Below the pieces are notes generated by a model. It worked only from the letters and a program-made list of their open reading frames with translations, ran no database searches and was not told the DNA's origin. Below, in pieces: positions 58,315 to 64,000 of a stretch of DNA of 64,000 nucleotides (its first letter is position 1; the number at the start of each line of letters is the position of its first letter). The stretch is from contig NZ_JAFMOX010000044.1 of assembly GCF_019049655.1 (NCBI RefSeq), forward strand, positions 1-64,000. Reading direction: 5' to 3'. Source of the stretch: Rahnella rivi (lineage in GTDB: Bacteria > Pseudomonadota > Gammaproteobacteria > Enterobacterales > Enterobacteriaceae). Both the position numbers and the translations under genes were made by a program.

Positions 58315-59607
58315 ATGTTTACTACGTCATTCTGGCCAGCTGCGGCGGCCTATCAGGTTTCAATGATGGATCTGGATGTTCCGCATCATATCAATCCTAA
58401 AGCGGTGCAAACGATCCACTATTGTCTGCGCCTGACCGAGGCCATCAATCAGCTGGAGGTCACCTGCGAAAGTCGTTTGCTGGATGCTTTGCGTGAGGAA
58501 ATGGCTATCCAGTGTTTCCGCCTCGCGCCGCTGTTTGACGATCCGGATACCCGGCGGGGGCTGTTTCTGCGCGCCGAAATCCTGGCGGACGAATCAAGTG
58601 GCAAAACGTTGCTGCCGCAAATTGCCGGTCTGAATGAACAGCAACTGGTGCTGGGCATTGGCAAAACTTCAACGTGGATCGGAAAATCGAAGCAAAGTTA
58701 TTACTCGTCGTGGTTCGGCGAGCCCGCGCCGGTGTTGCAGGAAATCTCTGACGTGATGGACAGTCTGTTTCCGGAAAGCCTGCTGTTTCTGCAAAAAGAG
58801 ATCGCCGCCGATTTACTGGCGCTGCCGGGCTGCGCCTACAAAATCATTACTCTTTTCGGCATTGCCGGAGAAGCCAATACCTATCCGAAACACTTCGCCT
58901 ATTTCTTCCCGGAGGATGAAGGGCTGAAGCATTCCCCGGTCAAACGCACCGTGGTGTTTGCCAATACCTACCTGCAACTGTTCGAAATGTTTTCCCGTAC
59001 CGAAGCCGTGCGCCTTGGCTGGGCGGAAGAGGATTTGCCGGAAAGCCACGTCTGCCAGCGTTATCTGATCGCCTGGTTCCGTGGGCATGATCTGGGGCAT
59101 TCGCTGGTGCGTAACGAAAACGTCTTCCCGATGCTCAGCAAGATTGATCGCTGGGGATCAATGATGGTGCAGGAAGCGCTGGCGGATCAGTTTGGATTGC
59201 TGATGTGCCTGACGCCACAGGTGGCAGACGGATTACAGCTCGACAGAAATGTGCTGGCGCGGATCTACTTCCTGGAAATTCTGCGCTATTTGCGTCGCGG
59301 GCCGTCGAGCTACCCGGATGCCGGGGCGGCGTGGATCCAGTTCAACTATTTACGTGAGCACGGTTGTATCGAACTCTCGGCGGAGACGATCGGTTTCCAC
59401 CCTGAGCTGTTCTTTACCCAGATGGCAAACCTGACCCGCATGATGAGCGAAGAACTGCTGGGCGGCGACGCCGCGCGCGCAAAAGAGTTTATGCAGCAGT
59501 ATTGCCCGCACAACAATCCGGAAGATGTGGAGATCCTGATGGCGCGTCTGGGGACCACTAACGACATGATTGAATACAACCAGATGATCAAGAGAGTCCC
59601 GCTATGA
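58315..59607 (+). CDS. Unrecognised protein with HDxxH...ExxxD metal-site signature
   Basis: A 430-residue cytosolic-looking protein with no signal peptide. Around the centre it has WFRGHDLGHSLV (His258, Asp259, His262) and, 25 residues on, QEALADQFGLL (Glu287, Asp291). This order resembles the gluzincin arrangement HExxH plus ExxxD of thermolysin (HELTH ... NEAISD), but with Asp in place of the catalytic Glu. It might be a DUF6421-like protein; I cannot name the family with certainty. AGGA lies nine bases before the ATG. Its stop overlaps the LysE-type exporter by four bases, so the two products probably act together. Confidence 0.7.
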   Translation: MFTTSFWPAAAAYQVSMMDLDVPHHINPKAVQTIHYCLRLTEAINQLEVTCESRLLDALREEMAIQCFRLAPLFDDPDTRRGLFLRAEILADESSGKTLLPQIAGLNEQQLVLGIGKTSTWIGKSKQSYYSSWFGEPAPVLQEISDVMDSLFPESLLFLQKEIAADLLALPGCAYKIITLFGIAGEANTYPKHFAYFFPEDEGLKHSPVKRTVVFANTYLQLFEMFSRTEAVRLGWAEEDLPESHVCQRYLIAWFRGHDLGHSLVRNENVFPMLSKIDRWGSMMVQEALADQFGLLMCLTPQVADGLQLDRNVLARIYFLEILRYLRRGPSSYPDAGAAWIQFNYLREHGCIELSAETIGFHPELFFTQMANLTRMMSEELLGGDAARAKEFMQQYCPHNNPEDVEILMARLGTTNDMIEYNQMIKRVPL

Positions 59608-60242
59608 TGCCGTTTTCCAATGGCTTTTTACTCAGCCTGTCGCTGTGTCTGGACATCGGCATCGCCAATATCGCCATGATCACGCTGGCAATGCAGCGCG
59701 GCTATTTTCACGGTTTCTGGCTGGGGATCGGCACCTGCATTGGTGATCTGATTTACGCGGTGCTGGCGCTGGCGGGCATGACGATTTTGCTGCAATACCA
59801 GAGCGTGCGCTGGGTGCTGTGGGTGGGCGGCTCGATGATGCTGATGTGGTTCACCTATAAAATGATCCGCGCGGCGATGGCGCCTGCGGAGGATATGTCC
59901 GCCGGGGATAACGGCCAGCCGCGGTCGGTGATGCGTAATTTCGGGCGCGGCGTGGTGCTGGCGATGTCATCACCGACGGCGATCCTGTGGTTTGCGGCGG
60001 TAGGCGGCGCGCTTATCTCGCGCATGGGGCAGGGCGGCACAGCGGAAGCGTCCTGGTTCCTGACCGGTTTCTTTATTGCCGGTGTGTTCTGGACCATCGT
60101 GCTGTGCTGCGTCGGCAGCTGGGGCGGGAAAATGCTCGGCACGAAAATGCTCAAATACTCTTACGTGGCCTCGGCGATCATCTTCTCGTATTTCGCGATC
60201 TACGTGGTGATTTCCGGCTATCGCGAATTTATTCTGGTGTGA
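59604..60242 (+). CDS. LysE/RhtB-family amino acid exporter
   Basis: A 212-residue membrane protein with about six helices. Family features are GFWLGIGTCIGDLIYAVLA in the first part and RGVVLAMSSPTAILWFAAVG, the conserved loop with a Pro. ATGA overlap shows coupling to the preceding gene. It ends one base before the convergent AraC gene; the two stops form TGATCA. It should export an amino acid or small peptide; the substrate cannot be given. Confidence 0.88.
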   Translation: MMPFSNGFLLSLSLCLDIGIANIAMITLAMQRGYFHGFWLGIGTCIGDLIYAVLALAGMTILLQYQSVRWVLWVGGSMMLMWFTYKMIRAAMAPAEDMSAGDNGQPRSVMRNFGRGVVLAMSSPTAILWFAAVGGALISRMGQGGTAEASWFLTGFFIAGVFWTIVLCCVGSWGGKMLGTKMLKYSYVASAIIFSYFAIYVVISGYREFILV

Positions 60243-61043
60243 TCAGCCGCGCGCGGCAGAGCCATTGAGCGACTGCGAATACAGGTGGGGAGTGATCCCC
60301 ATCATTTTTCGGAACGTGTTGATGAAATGGCTTTGATCGTAAAAACCCAGGCTGATGGCGACATCCAGCGCATTGTTATTTTTACGCAACTGATTACGGG
60401 CTTCGAGTAAACGCAGCTGCATATGGTATTGCAGCGGCGGCATGCCGATGTGCTGGCGGAACAGCCGCACAAAATGGAACTTACTCAGCCCGCTGACCTG
60501 CGCCAGCGTATCGAGATGGATCTTGCGGGTCAGGTGGTCGCGCATGAAATCGAGCGCCAGCGTGACCGGCCGCAACGACTGCTCCTGCTCTTTCGCCGGT
60601 TCTTCCAGCAATGCGCCCAGCAACCACAATAAATTTTGCTCCTGATCGTCGTCGTTCAGCGTGCGTTTGTAATGGCGCAGCGCGGAAAACAGCGCCGGAT
60701 TACTCAGCACGCCTTCGGTCAGTACCGGCGCGCAGTGATCGGATCGCAGATTGTGATCGACGGATATCTGCCGCAGCAAAGACTGGGGAATGTGCACGCT
60801 GAGAAATTCCACTTTCTCATCGCCAAACAGCGATGACTGAACGGTGGACGGATTGTAGATGGTGATTTCGCCGGCACGGACCAGCTCGGTTTTGCCGTGC
60901 AGCCAGATCTCTTCCGTTCCCGTCAGATTGGCGCTGATCACGTATTCGTCGTGAGTGTGGCGCGGGAATGAGGAATTGCTCGCCGTCAGATGCGAGCACT
61001 CGATATCGTTTGCCATCGTCCATTCAGAAATAGAAAGAGACAC
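60243..61043 (-). CDS. AraC-family regulator
   Basis: A 266-residue regulator. The N-terminal part is a cupin-like sensor (SSFPRHTHDEYVISANL with a His pair), the C-terminal part has two HTH motifs: LDTLAQVSGLSKFHFVRLFR and DVAISLGFYDQSHFINTFRK, the AraC signature. I chose the GTG at 61043 with GGAG six bases before it; a GTG at 61055 and an ATG at 61016 are alternatives. Its 3' end meets the LysE exporter gene, and the cupin suggests regulation by a small ligand, possibly of that exporter (inference). Confidence 0.85.
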   Translation of the reverse strand: MSLSISEWTMANDIECSHLTASNSSFPRHTHDEYVISANLTGTEEIWLHGKTELVRAGEITIYNPSTVQSSLFGDEKVEFLSVHIPQSLLRQISVDHNLRSDHCAPVLTEGVLSNPALFSALRHYKRTLNDDDQEQNLLWLLGALLEEPAKEQEQSLRPVTLALDFMRDHLTRKIHLDTLAQVSGLSKFHFVRLFRQHIGMPPLQYHMQLRLLEARNQLRKNNNALDVAISLGFYDQSHFINTFRKMMGITPHLYSQSLNGSAARG

Positions 61044-61167
61044 GTTACGCTCCACGAAAGATTGCTGTGCTAAAAAGACGACTCAGACATGGCATGGGTT
61101 TTTCTTATGCGAAATTTATAGCACAAACTTTTAACAACAAAAGTGAGGAACATTCATCAGGGCCGCC

Positions 61168-62136
61168 TTACGCCTGCAAACGGATGTCTTCGGTGCCCAG
61201 CATCACGCCATTCTTTCCGTGATGTTTTATCGCGTACATGGCACGGTCAGCGAGCAGCAGCGCCTCGCTGAAATCACTCTCGTCGGACACTTCATCAATC
61301 CCAATCGATGCGCCAATGTGTGCGTTGCCGTTATCAAGTTCAAACGGGATGGTGGCGGCATCCAGACAGGACTGCGCTACCCGTTTGACCAGCGGATGGT
61401 TCAGCCCGTAGGGCATCAGCAACACAAATTCATCGCCGCCAAGCCGCCCCGGAATAATGCCCGGCGGGCAGGCTTCTCTGAACCGCTGACTCAGCCGCAT
61501 CAGCACCTCGTCACCGCTGCGATGCCCGAGGGTGTCGTTCACATGCTTAAAATTGTCCAGATCGATAAACGCCACACACAGCGGGCCGCTGTTTTTTAAC
61601 GCCGTAAATTGCTGGTGTAACGCGTGGCGGTTGGCCAGACCAGTGAGCGGATCGTGATTGGCCAGCGTCGCCAGTTGCTGTTCGTAATGCTTCTCTTTGG
61701 TCATGTCGATGTGCGTGCCGGTCACTTTCAGCGGACGCCCCAGATCATCCCACTCAGTCACCCGGCCACGATCCAGCACCCAGGTCACGGTGCCATTTTT
61801 GGCCTGCATCCGGTGCAGCGCTTCGTAAAACGGCGTCTTCCCTTCCAGATGATTGTAAAAAGCCGCCAGCACATCGTCTTTATCCTCAGGGTGTAAATGT
61901 TCGCGCCAGACTTCAAAGCGTGCGCTCAGTTCTTTTGGCTGATAGCCCAGCATGGCGCCCCAGCGGCGGTTAAAGATCACCAGTTTCCCGCTGGGCACGT
62001 CGAGCTGCCACAGGCAGAGCCCGGTGCCGTCCAGCGCCGCACTGAGCTTATTTTTGGCATCGTGCGCAATCCGTTTCAGCCGGGCGTTATGCTTTTTCAG
62101 GTTCTGGAGTTGAAGCTTCAGTGAGGATTCAGACAT
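61168..62136 (-). CDS. PAS-GGDEF diguanylate cyclase
   Basis: A 322-residue cytosolic protein: short coiled-coil lead (residues 1-30), PAS domain about residues 33-146 with the PAC tail VTGTHIDMTKEKHYE, and GGDEF domain from 160. The active motif GGDEF (233-237) is intact, with FIDLDNFKHVND before it, so it should make c-di-GMP. The RxxD inhibitory site that normally precedes GGDEF by five residues is absent (PPGI instead). Single gene; no EAL. Confidence 0.92.
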   Translation of the reverse strand: MSESSLKLQLQNLKKHNARLKRIAHDAKNKLSAALDGTGLCLWQLDVPSGKLVIFNRRWGAMLGYQPKELSARFEVWREHLHPEDKDDVLAAFYNHLEGKTPFYEALHRMQAKNGTVTWVLDRGRVTEWDDLGRPLKVTGTHIDMTKEKHYEQQLATLANHDPLTGLANRHALHQQFTALKNSGPLCVAFIDLDNFKHVNDTLGHRSGDEVLMRLSQRFREACPPGIIPGRLGGDEFVLLMPYGLNHPLVKRVAQSCLDAATIPFELDNGNAHIGASIGIDEVSDESDFSEALLLADRAMYAIKHHGKNGVMLGTEDIRLQA

Positions 62137-62658
62137 TTCTTACTTTTAGAGCAAATAATTTTCATTCTTGCCACATGTCTGTCTTTTGTAAACCGGGAAG
62201 CCCAAAAAGAGCGTGTCGCGCCAGATTTTCAGATTTTGCCCATACCCTGGTCTGACGTGGCTGAAGGCGCGGGGGCACAGATGCAATGTTAAATAATGCG
62301 TGCGGAGGTTATTTTTTAATGTCCAATGCTGCCGCTTTATAAAAGCAATAACCGGACAATTCTTTTTGTTTTACATATTAAAAACAATTAATAAACCCGC
62401 AGGGAAAGGTATTTGGCAATACGTGCCAGATTTGGCTGAGTATTTTATTTAATCCCGCTGTGAGGCCTTCTTCATCTTGTCATTTCCCTGGTTATTAGGG
62501 CAAAATATGCGCCCCGCGAATCGGGGATGACCCGTTTAAAAACTTCATTCAAGTACACATTCTTCTTACAAGAAAACATTCAAAAACCAGAGGCCGGGCT
62601 TCGTACCGGATAGATATTTACTTTCAAATACCGACAGTCATGTCGCAAGGAAACATAA
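62137..62658. other. Long 5' region of plaP
   Basis: The gap from the GGDEF gene start to the leader ORF is about 520 bases. It is AT-rich in the middle, with a TGGCA-N5-TGCCA dyad and a CCCCG-N5-CGGGG hairpin near 62511-62525. No protein gene is visible. It should hold promoters for both divergent genes. Confidence 0.6.
62414..62428. promoter_or_regulatory. Inverted repeat upstream of plaP
   Basis: TGGCA-ATACG-TGCCA is a perfect 5-bp dyad with a 5-base spacer. It could be an operator; no regulator is assigned. Confidence 0.3.
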
Positions 62659-62721
62659 ATGGTGCATCACTCTTTTTATGTGGCGTTCTCCGTCATGGGA
62701 ATTAAACATCATGTCAGATAA
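62659..62721 (+). CDS. Candidate 20-residue leader peptide overlapping plaP
   Basis: An ATG with an ideal ribosome site (AAGGA, seven bases away) opens a frame that encodes [20 protein letters not shown] and ends in TAA at 62719. The plaP ATG lies inside it, in another frame, and has only a weak GGGA upstream. This layout is that of a leader ORF with translational coupling to the putrescine importer. Confidence 0.5.
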   Translation: MVHHSFYVAFSVMGIKHHVR

Positions 62722-64000
62722 CGTCGTCACAGGCAGCACTTCCCGCGTGGAACTGCGTAAAACGCTTACGCTGATCCCGGTTGTGATGATAGGCCTGGCC
62801 TACATGCAGCCCATGACCCTGTTTGATACGTTCGGTATTGTCTCTGGCCTGACCGACGGCCATGTGCCTACGGCTTACGCCTTCGCGTTAATCGCCGTGC
62901 TGTTTACCGCTCTGAGCTACGGCAAACTGGTGCGCCGCTACCCTTCGGCGGGGTCGGCGTACACCTACGCACAAAAAGCCATTCATCCGGTGATCGGCTT
63001 TATGGTCGGCTGGTCGTCATTGCTGGATTATTTATTTGCCCCGATGATCAATATCCTGCTGGCAAAAATCTATTTTGAAGCGCTGGTGCCTTCCGTACCT
63101 TCGTGGATATTTGTGATCGTGCTGGTCGGGTTTATGACGATATCGAATTTACGCAGTATTAAAACCGTCGCCAATATTAATACGCTGGTGGTGGTATTGC
63201 AGATCATTCTTATTACGGTCATTACCGGCATGGTTATTTACGGCGTGAATCATGGCACCGGCTATGGCACGCTGGCCAGCACCAAACCTTTCTGGGGCGA
63301 GCACGCGCATACCGTACCGATGATTACCGGCGCGACCATTCTGTGTTTCTCGTTTACCGGTTTTGACGGTATCAGTAATTTATCCGAAGAGACGAAAGAC
63401 GCCGAGCGGGTTATCCCGAAAGCGATATTCCTGACGGCGCTGATCGGTGGCGTGATTTTCATCGGCGCGACCTATTTCCTGCAACTCTATTTCCCGGACA
63501 TTTCCAGCTTCAAAAACCCGGACGCCTCTCAGCCTGAAATCATGTTGCAGGTGGCGGGCCGTGCGTTCCAGTTCGGCGCGCTGATTTTTTCCAGCATCAC
63601 CGTGCTGGCTTCCGGCATGGCGGCGCACGCGGGGGTTTCCCGCCTGATGTACGTGATGGGGCGCGATGGCGTATTCCCGAACCGCTTCTTCGGTTATGTC
63701 CATCCGAAATGGCGCACGCCGTCATTCAACGTGATTCTGGTGGGCGCGATTGCTCTGCTGGCGATCAACTTTGACCTGGTGACCGCCACGGCGCTGATTA
63801 ACTTCGGTGCGCTGGTGGCGTTTACCTTCGTGAATCTGTCGGTGATTTCCCAGTTCTGGATCCGTGAAAAGCGCAACAAAACGTTGATGGATCACCTCCA
63901 GTATCTGTTCCTGCCAATGTGTGGCGCACTGACGGTCGGCGCGCTGTGGCTGAATCTGGAACAAGGTTCGATGATCCTCGGTCTGATCTGGGGCGCTATC
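62711..64000 (+). CDS. plaP: Putrescine importer PlaP (partial, 3' end missing)
   Basis: APC-superfamily proton symporter for putrescine. 430 codons are visible before the window edge (E. coli PlaP 452). The start [19 protein letters not shown] and the segment [18 protein letters not shown] match PlaP very closely, as do [20 protein letters not shown] and [16 protein letters not shown]. No stop codon is reached. The ATG at 62711 lies within a 20-residue leader ORF. Confidence 0.95.
   Translation, partial: MSDNVVTGSTSRVELRKTLTLIPVVMIGLAYMQPMTLFDTFGIVSGLTDGHVPTAYAFALIAVLFTALSYGKLVRRYPSAGSAYTYAQKAIHPVIGFMVGWSSLLDYLFAPMINILLAKIYFEALVPSVPSWIFVIVLVGFMTISNLRSIKTVANINTLVVVLQIILITVITGMVIYGVNHGTGYGTLASTKPFWGEHAHTVPMITGATILCFSFTGFDGISNLSEETKDAERVIPKAIFLTALIGGVIFIGATYFLQLYFPDISSFKNPDASQPEIMLQVAGRAFQFGALIFSSITVLASGMAAHAGVSRLMYVMGRDGVFPNRFFGYVHPKWRTPSFNVILVGAIALLAINFDLVTATALINFGALVAFTFVNLSVISQFWIREKRNKTLMDHLQYLFLPMCGALTVGALWLNLEQGSMILGLIWGAI

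Noticed and set aside
62414..62428. TGGCA-TGCCA as a sigma-54 promoter
   Set aside because: Spacing does not fit the -24/-12 consensus; it is a simple dyad.

Overview
The window looks like part of an enterobacterial chromosome, most likely a Yersiniaceae-type genus such as Rahnella, Ewingella or Serratia relatives (inference from gene order and protein similarity recalled from E. coli; no search was run). Most of it follows the E. coli min 3-4 backbone: can-yadGH-panDCB, folK-pcnB-gluQ-dksA-sfsA-thpR-hrpB-mrcB-fhuACDB-hemL-clcA-erpA, then btuF-mtnN-dgt-degP-cdaR. Into and after this backbone several accessory blocks are placed.

Region 1 (1-1.4 kb) is a decayed P2-like prophage end. It holds the C-terminal tail of a tyrosine integrase on the + strand, frameshifted early-gene fragments on the - strand that resemble the C-terminal end of the gpA replication endonuclease, a 6-bp microsatellite, and a low-GC gene running off the left edge where P2 phages carry tin/old-type cargo. 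Region 2 (1.5-16.2 kb) is housekeeping: carbonic anhydrase, an ABC exporter, pantothenate synthesis, QseBC two-component system, folate synthesis, poly(A) polymerase (with a non-AUG AUU start and a long Arg/Asn-rich N-terminal insertion), DksA, and RNA enzymes. Region 3 (16.4-28.8 kb) has PBP1b, the ferrichrome system fhuACDB behind a Fur-box-like site, hemL, clcA and erpA. Region 4 (28.9-35.8 kb) has a small secreted protein, B12 binding protein BtuF, MtnN, Dgt, DegP (sigma-E-type promoter) and the sugar-diacid regulator CdaR.

Region 5 (35.8-40.2 kb) places the D-glucarate genes gudP-gudX-gudD directly after cdaR, preceded by a near-perfect CRP site, so regulator and regulon are adjacent. 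Region 6 (40.2-44.8 kb) is a set of small metabolic genes: shikimate-dehydrogenase-like protein, a P-loop kinase-like protein, a PEP mutase/isocitrate lyase family protein with a divergent LysR regulator, AlkB, and a cold-shock-domain protein with an extra C-terminal domain. Region 7 (44.8-50.8 kb) is a complete archaic (Csu-type) chaperone-usher fimbrial operon with three spore-coat-U-like pilins, chaperone, usher and tip adhesin.

Region 8 (51-64 kb) is accessory: YdcF, a 14-TM-type MFS transporter with divergent LysR, a polar amino acid ABC importer without an ATPase gene followed by an aminotransferase, a DUF1345 membrane protein, and an unrecognised protein with an HDxxH...ExxxD zincin-like signature translationally coupled to a LysE exporter and convergent to an AraC regulator. 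A PAS-GGDEF cyclase and the start of the putrescine importer plaP, preceded by an overlapping 20-residue leader ORF, end the window.

The most promising undescribed items are the HDxxH/LysE/AraC cassette, the plaP leader ORF, the truncated cargo gene at the left edge, the small secreted protein next to btuF, and the cold-shock fusion.
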